Below are positions 1 through 5,242 of a DNA stretch of 6,946 bases, piece by piece (positions within the stretch are counted from its first letter, which is position 1; each line of letters opens with the position of its first letter). Source of the DNA: Bacillota bacterium (GTDB taxonomy: Bacteria; Bacillota; Clostridia; Peptostreptococcales; Anaerovoracaceae); the NCBI GenBank assembly GCA_017621195.1, contig JAGATO010000275.1, forward strand, positions 1 through 6,946, written 5' to 3'. Below the pieces are notes generated by a model. It did no database searches and was not told the DNA's origin. It saw only the letters and a list, made by a program, of their open reading frames with translations. A program made the position numbers and the translations under genes.

Positions 1-50
1 ATCCCATCGTGCATTTTCACTCCAATACCATGAATTTTGACATTACAAAC

Positions 51-237
51 GCGGAATCGGACGGGGATAGGCCGTCCGCCGCGCCCCATCTAATGTCCGG
101 TGGAAGCCCTGCGTCCATGGCGCAGGCCTCATTTCATATTCGGCGGAAGCCCTGCGGACCGCCGCAGGGCCACCGATCGAAGTTGGCGGAAGCGCGGCGC
201 CGCCCGCCGCGCCACCTTTTCCGCCGCGCCACCTTTG
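51..237. repeat. Array of four stem-loops with a GYGGAA box
   Basis: Four successive inverted repeats lie here, each preceded by GCGGAA or GTGGAA (at 51, 100, 143 and 186). The arms are 58-64/72-78 (7 bp, 7-nt loop), 108-113/121-126 (6 bp, 7-nt loop), 149-157/162-170 (9 bp, 4-nt loop) and 192-199/205-212 (8 bp, 5-nt loop). The boxes of the last three units are exactly 43 nt apart. The arm sequences differ between units yet still pair, so the pairing seems conserved more than the sequence. No T-run follows any hairpin, so these are not intrinsic terminators. The array could be a REP-like intergenic repeat or a structured transcript; the sequence does not decide between these. Confidence 0.6.
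204..237. repeat. 17-bp tandem duplication
   Basis: The word CCGCCGCGCCACCTTT occurs at 204-219 and again at 221-236, giving two tandem 17-bp units that differ only in the last base. The first copy includes the 3' arm of the fourth stem-loop of the array. A shorter relative, CCGCCGCGCC, is found at 76-85 after the first stem-loop. The duplication is read directly from the sequence; its function is unknown. Confidence 0.75.
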
Positions 238-348
238 CTTATGAAAAACTCGCCCGACCGTACGTTCGAATCCGGTGCGATAGTTTTCTTCACATAGACA
301 TCACTGATACAAGGTTCTGGCACCTCCCATGATTTTTTCGTGAAACGA
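238..348. other. Non-coding stretch, no recognised feature
   Basis: Between the hairpin array and the promoter I see no convincing gene, RNA or terminator. There is a T6 run at 333-338 with no good stem before it, and a GGAGGTG box on the minus strand (322-328) that is not followed by a long frame from a suitably placed start. A tRNA-like TTCGAAT at 264-270 is not flanked by pairing T-arm sequences. The stretch may belong to the same repeat element as the hairpins to its left. Confidence 0.35.
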
Positions 349-377
349 TTGTTTTGGCGGAGATTTGATGCTAAAAT
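349..377 (+). promoter_or_regulatory. Probable extended -10 promoter for the M20-VOC unit
   Basis: A -10 box TAAAAT lies at 372-377, preceded by TG at 369-370, the extended -10 arrangement. A weaker -35-like TTGTTT lies at 349-354 with a 17-bp spacer. Transcription would start near 384 and leave a leader of about 80 nt before the M20 gene. The spacing and the near-consensus -10 make this the best sigma70-type promoter in the window. No operator could be identified. Confidence 0.55.
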
Positions 378-449
378 GAATTCACGGCACGGCATGACAC
401 GACGGCCGAATCGGGTGGGAAAAGAGAAACGCGATAGCGCGAATCTATG

Positions 450-455
450 AGGAGG
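450..455 (+). promoter_or_regulatory. Ribosome binding site that sets the M20 start
   Basis: AGGAGG ends 2 nt before an ATG at 458 but 8 nt before a second in-frame ATG at 464. An 8-nt spacer is normal and 2 nt is too short, so the site favours 464 as the true start. The upstream ATG would add only Met-Tyr. Confidence 0.75.
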
Positions 456-463
456 ACATGTAT

Positions 464-1564
464 ATGTGGAATTTGGAACAATTTCGTAAGGATCTGGAGA
501 CCGTCGTAAACATCGATAGTGGAACGGCTGACAGAGACGGCGTGAAGGCCGTGGGTGATTTCTTTGAAGATAAGTGCAAGGCCATGGGATTTGTGACGAA
601 GCGCGATCCCCAAACCCTGACGCTGGAGGCCCGCAGCCGCGAGGATGCTCCCATCGACATTCTGATGCTGGGTCACATGGATACGGTATTTCCCAGAGGA
701 ACGGTGGCGGAACGCCCCTATCGCGAAGAGGGAAACCTGGCCTTTGGTCCCGGTGTTGCCGACATGAAGTCCGGTCTATTGGTCATGACCACACTGGCGG
801 AGCGGCTGACGAAGGAACATCCGGAACTGAATCTGTGTCTGGCTTTTAACGGCGAGGAAGAAACCGGTTCTCTGACAACCAGAGACTGGATGATCGGTCT
901 TGGAAAGCAGTCCCGCTACGCTTTCGTATTCGAGCCGGGCCGGGACGGTGGTGCTATGGTCAAGAAGCGCAAGGGAAACATCGACCTGATTCTGAAATTC
1001 CACGGCGTATCGTCCCACGCGGGCATCGCTCCGGAGAAGGGCTTCAGCGCCGTAACGGAAATGGCGCACTGGATCATCGAATTGAACAAGCTGCAGGATC
1101 TGACCGTAGGGACCTCTGTTAACGTCGGTCTGGTCAAGGGCGGCATCGCCTCCAACGTGGTTCCCGACTATGCGGAATGCATGGTGGATCTGCGGTTTGA
1201 GCGGATGGAAGAAATGGAAAAGGTGCAGGCGCGGGTTGCGGAGCTGGCCAAGAGTTCGTTCGTGCCCAACGTGACGGTAGATGTGGAATATCAGGGCATT
1301 TTCGGCCCCATGAATCCCTCCGAAGTTACCGAGGCGCTGATTGAGAAGACCAATGCCAAAGCGGCGGAGCTGGGTCAGACCATCGGATGGGTGGCAACCG
1401 GCGGCGTCTCCGACGCCAACCACATTGCAGCGCTGGGAGTTCCCACGCTGTGCGGCTGTGGTCCGGTGGGCGGAAATACTCACAACCAGAAGGAATTCCT
1501 GGAGCTGGATACCATCGAACAGCGGCTGGATCTGTTCTACGCGCTGATGCCGGAATTGAAGTAG
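464..1564 (+). CDS. M20 family metallopeptidase (glutamate carboxypeptidase-like)
   Basis: This is a 366-residue cytoplasmic enzyme of the M20 zinc peptidase family, close in pattern to carboxypeptidase G2. It probably hydrolyses an amide or peptide bond near a C-terminal amino acid; the substrate cannot be read from the sequence. Family landmarks are in order: GHMDT with zinc ligand His71 and Asp73, the bridging Asp100 in GVADMKSG, the catalytic base and ligand Glu132-Glu133 in NGEEETGS, Glu157 in FEPGRDG, and a final ligand His340 in THNQKEF. The insert at about 168-276, including SSHAG, is the dimerisation domain that splits the catalytic domain. No signal peptide is seen. The start at 464 is chosen because its AGGAGG lies 8 nt upstream. 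The gene's stop codon overlaps the ribosome binding site of the VOC gene, so the two are probably cotranscribed. The family is certain; the exact activity is not. Confidence 0.93.
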   Translation: MWNLEQFRKDLETVVNIDSGTADRDGVKAVGDFFEDKCKAMGFVTKRDPQTLTLEARSREDAPIDILMLGHMDTVFPRGTVAERPYREEGNLAFGPGVADMKSGLLVMTTLAERLTKEHPELNLCLAFNGEEETGSLTTRDWMIGLGKQSRYAFVFEPGRDGGAMVKKRKGNIDLILKFHGVSSHAGIAPEKGFSAVTEMAHWIIELNKLQDLTVGTSVNVGLVKGGIASNVVPDYAECMVDLRFERMEEMEKVQARVAELAKSSFVPNVTVDVEYQGIFGPMNPSEVTEALIEKTNAKAAELGQTIGWVATGGVSDANHIAALGVPTLCGCGPVGGNTHNQKEFLELDTIEQRLDLFYALMPELK

Positions 1565-1573
1565 GAGGAAATG

Positions 1574-1936
1574 ATGAAATTCAAATACGTTCACAACAAC
1601 ATCAACGTTCTGGATCTGGAAAAATCCGTGACGTTTTATAAAGAAGCCCTGGGTCTGAGAGAGGCCAGCCGCAAGGAAGGGGACGGCTTTACCCTGGCGT
1701 TCCTCACCGATGAGGACGGAATTCACGAGATCGAGCTGACCTGGCTGGCAGATCGGAAAGAGCCCTATAATCTGGGCGAAAACGAGTTCCATATGGCATT
1801 CCGCGTGGACGATTATGAGGCAGCCTATGCTCATCATAAAGCCATGGACGCCATTTGCTTTGAGAACACGGCTATGGGAATTTATTTTATCAGCGACCCT
1901 GATGGATACTGGATCGAGATCCTGCCGCAGCGGTGA
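1574..1936 (+). CDS. Glyoxalase I-like VOC protein
   Basis: This 120-residue protein belongs to the vicinal oxygen chelate (VOC) family and resembles lactoylglutathione lyase, which isomerises the hemithioacetal of methylglyoxal and a thiol. The four expected metal ligands are present: His7 in YVHNNI, Glu54 in EIELTW, His73 in EFHMAF and Glu115 in YWIEIL, at positions matching the E. coli nickel glyoxalase. Two beta-alpha-beta-beta-beta repeats fit residues 1-58 and 70-118, and the length is a little short of the E. coli enzyme. AGGAGG at 1563-1568 overlaps the M20 stop codon. It sits 2 nt before an ATG at 1571 and 5 nt before the ATG at 1574, so 1574 is preferred. The natural thiol cofactor is unknown, and other VOC lyase or dioxygenase roles remain possible. 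Confidence 0.88.
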   Translation: MKFKYVHNNINVLDLEKSVTFYKEALGLREASRKEGDGFTLAFLTDEDGIHEIELTWLADRKEPYNLGENEFHMAFRVDDYEAAYAHHKAMDAICFENTAMGIYFISDPDGYWIEILPQR

Positions 1937-1960
1937 TACATATAACGCGAAAAATTGGAG

Positions 1961-2000
1961 AGACTGTTGCGGATAAAAGCGAACTCGTAACAGTCTTTTT
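1961..2000 (+). terminator. Intrinsic terminator after the VOC gene
   Basis: Arms at 1961-1970 and 1987-1996 pair over 10 bp with one G-U pair (AGACTGTTGC against GTAACAGTCT). The loop is 16 nt and the run of T at 1996-2000 follows directly. It lies 25 nt after the VOC stop codon and separates the M20-VOC unit from the ATP synthase operon. Confidence 0.8.
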
Positions 2001-2013
2001 CAACATAGCGAGT

Positions 2014-2097
2014 GCGTCGCGCCAAAGTCACGGGGGCTGCGCTAAAGCTGCGCCGCGCCAGCCGCGCCAGAGTCGCGGTCGCGCGTTTGTGTGCGCG
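2014..2097. repeat. GCGCC-rich degenerate repeat region before the atp operon
   Basis: The word GCGCC or GCGCT recurs at 2019, 2039, 2050, 2055 and 2064, often followed by AAAG or AGAG. The 9-mer GCCGCGCCA occurs twice in tandem at 2052-2060 and 2061-2069, and also at 206-214 and 223-231 on the other side of the M20-VOC unit. A bulged stem can form between 2035-2042 and 2055-2063, and a short CGCGC/GCGCG hairpin lies at about 2080-2097. None is followed by a T-run. Function is unknown. Confidence 0.45.
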
Positions 2098-2113
2098 GAA
2101 AAAAGGGAATAAA

Positions 2114-2119
2114 TATAAA
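2114..2119 (+). promoter_or_regulatory. Candidate -10 box for the atp operon
   Basis: TATAAA lies in an A/T-rich patch about 35 nt before the first atp gene and after the terminator of the previous unit, where a promoter is expected. No good -35 is found: the nearest TTGTGT (2087-2092) is 21 bp away, which is too far. The call rests on position and one box only. Confidence 0.3.
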
Positions 2120-2154
2120 GATTGTCACACGAGACGATTCAGGGGAGAAGAGAA

Positions 2155-2409
2155 ATGAAACTGTATCAGGTGATGAAAGATCTTTGTTGGGTGGGGCAGC
2201 TGGGACTGAGCCTGATCATGCCGCTGCTGCTCTGCATTCTGGCCTGCTGGTGGGCGGTGACACGCTTTCAGCTGCCGCCTTGGTTGTACATTCCGGCGGT
2301 GGCGCTGGGATTGGGCGGCGGCGCGGCGACGGCCAGAGAATTTTATCGTATGACCGTGCGCCGCAGTGAAAAGACAAAGCCGCCTGTGGCTTCGAATCAG
2401 CATCGTTAG
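2155..2409 (+). CDS. atpZ: AtpZ-like membrane protein (F0F1-ATPase accessory subunit)
   Basis: This is an 84-residue protein with two predicted membrane helices, about residues 16-36 and 43-61, joined by a short loop containing QLPP. The pattern of VGQLG before the first helix and a glycine-rich second helix (GLGGGAA) followed by a basic tail fits the AtpZ/AtpQ family found at the head of ATP synthase operons. AtpZ is thought to act with AtpI in assembly or ion supply, but its role is not settled. The start at 2155 has AGGGGAG at 2141-2147 with a 7-nt spacer; an upstream TTG at 2122 lacks such a site. The assignment rests on size, topology and position rather than on catalytic residues. Confidence 0.75.
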   Translation: MKLYQVMKDLCWVGQLGLSLIMPLLLCILACWWAVTRFQLPPWLYIPAVALGLGGGAATAREFYRMTVRRSEKTKPPVASNQHR

Positions 2410-2440
2410 ACAGAGAGAAATTGTTGGACGGAGAGGATCA

Positions 2441-2531
2441 GAGACACGCGAAGAGAGAATCGAATACGCGAAGCGAGCGGATGAGACATGCGTGAAGAGT
2501 GAAGCGAGCGGGTGAGACACGCGAAGAGCGA
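2441..2531 (+). repeat. Imperfect tandem repeats in the purine-rich spacer
   Basis: Two units of 31 nt lie head to tail at 2470-2500 and 2501-2531. Their first 23 positions differ at only two bases, and both begin with GAAGCGAGCGG. The segment GAGACACGCGAAGAG within the second unit (2514-2528) also occurs exactly at 2441-2455, giving a partial third copy. The repeats sit on the transcribed strand and do not encode a supported protein. Confidence 0.7.
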
Positions 2532-2574
2532 ACCGAACCGAACGGAGCGGACGACGGAAATGACTCGTGAGGGA

Positions 2575-2600
2575 AGTCGAAGAACAGAGTCGAAGTACAG
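2575..2600 (+). repeat. 13-bp tandem repeat
   Basis: AGTCGAAGAACAG at 2575-2587 is followed directly by AGTCGAAGTACAG at 2588-2600, with one mismatch. It is part of the same purine-rich spacer. Confidence 0.7.
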
Positions 2601-2675
2601 GGATAAAGAGAAAAAATAAGGATCGAGAAAAGAAAAACAAAGAAAAGATAAAAGATAAGAAAAGATAAGTAAAAA

Positions 2676-2681
2676 AGGAGG
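2676..2681 (+). promoter_or_regulatory. Ribosome binding site that sets a TTG start for atpI
   Basis: AGGAGG, followed by further G, lies 7 nt before a TTG at 2689. A GTG at 2683 in the same frame overlaps the G-run of this site and so cannot be used. The leading A-rich tract would keep the site unstructured. Confidence 0.7.
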
Positions 2682-2688
2682 GGTGCTC

Positions 2689-3117
2689 TTGCAGATAGAA
2701 CAGACGGTACAAAAGGAGATCATGCGCATTGCGAAAGGCACGATTCTGGGAACGATCCTGATGTATATCGGATTCGGCATCGGCCATTTCGCGCTGCCTG
2801 AGCTGATCCCGCTGGATTACCGGGTGATTCTGGCAGGCGCCGCGGGAGCGGCGGTTGCCATCGGGAATTTCGTGGGGCTGGCAGTGACGGTGCAGAACAT
2901 CGCCAACGATCCGGATCCTGCGGAGGGAAAGCGGAGGATGCAGAAAAGCTACTCCAAACGCATGCTGCTGCAGGCCCTGTGGGTGGCTGCGGCGGTGCTG
3001 CTGCCTTGCTTTCAGTGGGCGGCAGGCGTGATCCCGCTGTTGTTTCCGCGGGTGACGATCTTCTTTTTGCAGATAACGGGCCGATACGACCCGAAGATCA
3101 AAGGAGGGGAGGGATAA
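2689..3117 (+). CDS. atpI: ATP synthase subunit I (AtpI-like)
   Basis: The 142-residue product has four hydrophobic segments at about 16-37, 44-69, 90-111 and 112-127, as in the ATP synthase I-chain family. Members are membrane proteins linked in other bacteria to assembly of the c ring or to Mg2+ supply; they are not part of the core rotor. The hairpin-like second helix (AGAAGAAVAIGNFVGL) and the basic loop at about 76-91 are typical. It begins with TTG, selected by a strong AGGAGG 7 nt upstream. The atpB gene begins only 3 nt after its stop, and the atpB ribosome binding site (around 3106-3113) lies inside its last codons, so translation is probably coupled. The family is weakly conserved, so position in the operon carries much of the call. 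Confidence 0.75.
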   Translation: MQIEQTVQKEIMRIAKGTILGTILMYIGFGIGHFALPELIPLDYRVILAGAAGAAVAIGNFVGLAVTVQNIANDPDPAEGKRRMQKSYSKRMLLQALWVAAAVLLPCFQWAAGVIPLLFPRVTIFFLQITGRYDPKIKGGEG

Positions 3118-3120
3118 CCC

Positions 3121-3870
3121 ATGGATATTACATTGACCGGTCCAAAGATATTGTTTGAGATTCCTGTCCTGGGAGGCATTCCGATCACGGAAACCGTAGT
3201 GGTAGGCTGGCTGGTGCTGGCCGTCATTTCGGCCCTGTGCGTCTGGTTGGGACGCGGCCTGACGCTGACGAATCTGTCCCGAAAGCAGGTCATCGCCGAG
3301 TGGATCGTGGAAACCGTGGAGAACTTCGTCCGCAACAACATGGGCGGTCCGAAGTTTGACGGTTACATCCCGCTGGTGTTCGCTCTGTTTTCCACCAGCC
3401 TGATCAGCAATCTGGTCAGCCTGACGGGGCTGCGAAGCCCTACGGCGGATCTGTCCACGGAAGCGGCTTGGGCGGCGGTGGTCTTTCTTCTGATTACGCG
3501 ACAGAAGATCAAGACCAACGGCTTCGGCGGTTACCTGAAAGGCTACACACAGCCCATTGCGCTGCTGACGCCCTTCAACGTGCTGTCGGAAATCGCCACG
3601 CCAATCAGTATGGCCTGCCGTCATTTCGGAAACATTCTGTCCGGATACGTCATCGGTACGCTGATCTACGCCGCGTTAGCGGTTGCCAGCGCTGCGCTGT
3701 TCGGACTGCTGCCAGGACTTCTGGGAGATCTGCTGTCGCAGATACCGCTGCTGAACTTCGGCATCCCGGCCATCACATCGCTGTATTTTGACTGGTTTTC
3801 CGGTTTTATGCAGGCATTTATCTTCTGTATGCTGACCACGATGTACATCGGAAATGCAGCACAGGAGTGA
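3121..3870 (+). CDS. atpB: ATP synthase F0 subunit a
   Basis: This 249-residue membrane protein forms the two ion half-channels next to the c ring. Hydrophobic segments lie at about 23-43, 81-104, 114-128, 168-200 and 213-247. The essential stator arginine is Arg167 in the motif CRHFGN, equivalent to E. coli Arg210. Gln231 in the last helix (GFMQAFIFCMLT) matches E. coli Gln252. The E. coli pair Glu219/His245 is replaced by Tyr176 and Asp224. As I recall, an Asp here is common in clostridial subunit a proteins. Length is within the normal range. A GGAGG site ends 8 nt before the ATG. A 31-nt gap separates it from atpE. Confidence 0.95.
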   Translation: MDITLTGPKILFEIPVLGGIPITETVVVGWLVLAVISALCVWLGRGLTLTNLSRKQVIAEWIVETVENFVRNNMGGPKFDGYIPLVFALFSTSLISNLVSLTGLRSPTADLSTEAAWAAVVFLLITRQKIKTNGFGGYLKGYTQPIALLTPFNVLSEIATPISMACRHFGNILSGYVIGTLIYAALAVASAALFGLLPGLLGDLLSQIPLLNFGIPAITSLYFDWFSGFMQAFIFCMLTTMYIGNAAQE

Positions 3871-3901
3871 GGTTTATAAGTTTTAACAGGAGGATTACAA
3901 A
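3871..3901 (+). promoter_or_regulatory. Leader and strong ribosome binding site of atpE
   Basis: This 31-nt gap, the longest after atpI, is A/T-rich and ends with AGGAGG at 3888-3893, 8 nt before the atpE ATG. TTTTAAC at 3881-3887 touches the site on its 5' side. An A/U-rich element beginning UUUUAAC upstream of E. coli atpE is known as a translation enhancer, so this leader may likewise raise synthesis of the multicopy c subunit. That role is inferred. Confidence 0.55.
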
Positions 3902-4180
3902 ATGGAATATGCAATTTTAGCAAAAGGTATCGTTTTAGCCGGTTGTGCCATCGGAGCAGGTCTGGCGCTGATCGCCGGTATCGGCCCTGGTATCGGTGAA
4001 GGCAGAGCCGTTGCCGCCGCTTGTGAAGCCATCGGTCGTCAGCCCGAGTGCAAGGGCGAAGTTACCAGCACCATGCTGCTGGGTTGCGCCGTAGCCGAAA
4101 CCACCGGTATTTACGGCTTCGTTACCGGTCTGCTGCTGCTGTTCGTAGCGCCCGGCATGTTCATCAACTACCTGGTATAG
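3902..4180 (+). CDS. atpE: ATP synthase F0 subunit c, probable Na+-binding type
   Basis: The 92-residue product is a two-helix hairpin (about 5-40 and 54-88) with the loop RQPE at 46-49; many copies form the rotor ring. Helix 1 has the glycine-packed run ending GIGPGIGEG. The ion-carrying carboxylate is Glu66 in AETTGIY, followed by Thr67 and Thr68. Aligned by eye with the Na+-dependent Ilyobacter tartaricus protein, Glu66 matches Glu65, Thr67 matches Ser66, and Glu33 stands where that protein has Gln32. A second glutamate here is the two-carboxylate Na+ site described for Fusobacterium nucleatum. Sodium coupling is therefore inferred; proton use at low Na+ cannot be excluded. The next gene's ribosome binding site overlaps this stop codon. 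Confidence 0.96.
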   Translation: MEYAILAKGIVLAGCAIGAGLALIAGIGPGIGEGRAVAAACEAIGRQPECKGEVTSTMLLGCAVAETTGIYGFVTGLLLLFVAPGMFINYLV

Positions 4181-4193
4181 GAGGAGAGTACGC

Positions 4194-4694
4194 ATGTTTC
4201 AGCAATTGGTAGGCATTGCGCCGTGGACTGTGATCTTCACGCTGTGCAACCTGGCTCTGACCATGTTTATCTTCAAGCGCTTCCTGTGGGAGCCGGTGCA
4301 GGAGATCGTCTCCAAGCGCAAGGACCTGGCGGAAGCCCAGCTGACCGAAGCGGCGGAGGCCAAGGCAGAGGCTCTGGCCATGAAATCCGAATACGAGGAG
4401 AGCATGGCGAAGGCCAAGGAAGCGGCGGATGAGATCGTAGCCAGAGCGCAGAAGACGGCAACCGCCCGCAGCGAGGAGATCCTTCACGAGGCTCAGGCCC
4501 AGGCGGCGGAGCTGCGCCAGAAGGCGGAGAAGGACATCGCGTTGGAGCGGAAGAAGGCCGTCAACGAGATCAAGGACGAGATCGGCACCATCGCCGTGGA
4601 GATCGCTTCCAAGGTGGTAGAGCGGGAGATCAACGCCAAAGATCACGAAGCGCTGATCGACGAATTTATAGAGAATGTGGGTGAGGCATCATGA
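4194..4694 (+). CDS. atpF: ATP synthase F0 subunit b
   Basis: This is a 166-residue peripheral stalk subunit. A single membrane helix spans about residues 9-29, followed by the junction FLWEPV (30-35), and then a long, highly charged alanine-rich coiled coil from about 36 to 145. The C-terminal part (EIASKVVEREINAKDHEALIDEF) is the usual delta-binding end. Length is close to that of other b subunits. AGGAGG at 4179-4184 lies 9 nt before the ATG and overlaps the atpE stop. Its own stop overlaps the atpH start as ATGA. Only one b gene is present in the window, as in enzymes with b homodimers. Confidence 0.95.
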   Translation: MFQQLVGIAPWTVIFTLCNLALTMFIFKRFLWEPVQEIVSKRKDLAEAQLTEAAEAKAEALAMKSEYEESMAKAKEAADEIVARAQKTATARSEEILHEAQAQAAELRQKAEKDIALERKKAVNEIKDEIGTIAVEIASKVVEREINAKDHEALIDEFIENVGEAS

Positions 4695-5230
4695 CACCCG
4701 TGGCAAAAATGTACGGCGGAAGCTTATACGACCTGGCCAGCGAAGAGAACAAGGCTGCAGAAATTCTGGAGCAGGTGGACATGGTCAACGGGCTGTTCCG
4801 GGAGAATCCGGACTACCTGCGGCTCCTGTCCACACCGGCCATTTCCAAGAAGGAACGCTGCGGCCTGATCGACGAGGCCTTTCGCGGGCAGGTGGACGGC
4901 TATCTGCTGAACTTCCTGAAGATCCTGTGCGAAAACGGAACACTGAACGAGCTTTCCGGCTGCACCAGGGAAATGCGCAGCCGCTACAACGCCGACAACG
5001 GCATCGTGGAGGCGGTTGCCACGGCGGCAATCCCCCTGAGCGACGCTCAGCAGGAGGCGCTGCGAAAGCGCCTTGCGGCCATCACCGGGCGGAAGATCTG
5101 CCTGGAGTGCAAGGTGGATCCGTCCGTGCTGGGAGGAATCCGTCTGGACATGGAGGGAACCCGCCTGGACGGCACGGTGGAAAGCCGCATTTCTGCACTG
5201 CGCGCAGAGATTGCGGGAATTGTTTTATAA
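4691..5230 (+). CDS. atpH: ATP synthase F1 subunit delta
   Basis: The 179-residue protein joins the b stalk to the top of the alpha/beta hexamer. The N-terminal helical domain (about 1-105) starts with the family-typical AKMYGGSLYDLA. The C-terminal signature at about 142-170 contains VDPSVLGGIRL and LDGTVESRISAL, characteristic of delta/OSCP proteins. The ATG overlaps the atpF stop by 4 nt (ATGA at 4691-4694), and only a weak GGTGAGG lies upstream, so reinitiation after atpF is likely. Confidence 0.94.
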   Translation: MTPVAKMYGGSLYDLASEENKAAEILEQVDMVNGLFRENPDYLRLLSTPAISKKERCGLIDEAFRGQVDGYLLNFLKILCENGTLNELSGCTREMRSRYNADNGIVEAVATAAIPLSDAQQEALRKRLAAITGRKICLECKVDPSVLGGIRLDMEGTRLDGTVESRISALRAEIAGIVL

Positions 5231-5242
5231 TGAGGTGATATC

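Larger units (their letters stand above)
2410..2682 (+). other. Purine-rich spacer between atpZ and atpI
   Basis: This stretch of about 270 nt is roughly 78% purine on the plus strand by my count, with T below 10%. It holds short internal repeats and ends in an A-rich tract with several GATAA words (about 2640-2675) that runs into the atpI ribosome binding site. No open frame of useful length with a ribosome binding site is seen. No promoter or terminator is visible; the low T content itself argues against a standard -35 box. It is transcribed if the operon is continuous. Confidence 0.7.

Noticed and set aside
1..14. Start of a divergent minus-strand gene (ATG at 14, with GGAG about 5 nt upstream)
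   Set aside because: Only four codons lie inside the window and no convincing promoter was seen; a chance match is as likely.
255..280. tRNA T-arm-like TTCGAATCC
   Set aside because: The five bases before the loop do not pair with the five after it, and no acceptor, D or anticodon arms are found around it.
9..332. Plus-strand open frame of 107 codons starting with GTG
   Set aside because: It has no ribosome binding site, runs through the hairpin repeats whose 43-nt period is not a multiple of three, and shows no recognisable protein pattern.
776..1837. Long minus-strand open frame (353 codons)
   Set aside because: It is antisense to the M20 and VOC genes, both of which carry complete active-site motifs.
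2122..2154. Upstream TTG start that would lengthen AtpZ by 11 residues
   Set aside because: It lacks a ribosome binding site, whereas the ATG at 2155 has AGGGGAG 7 nt before it.
2441..2600. Possible CRISPR array
   Set aside because: The repeats are directly tandem, imperfect and lack unique spacers of constant size, and no cas gene is nearby.
2406..2780. Minus-strand open frame of 124 codons rich in Ser, Leu and Phe
   Set aside because: It is the complement of the purine-rich spacer and the start of atpI; its hydrophobic look follows from pyrimidine-rich codons.
2125..3624. Very long minus-strand open frame (499 codons)
   Set aside because: It lies opposite atpZ, atpI and most of atpB, which have clear family features and ribosome binding sites; its composition is that of an antisense shadow.
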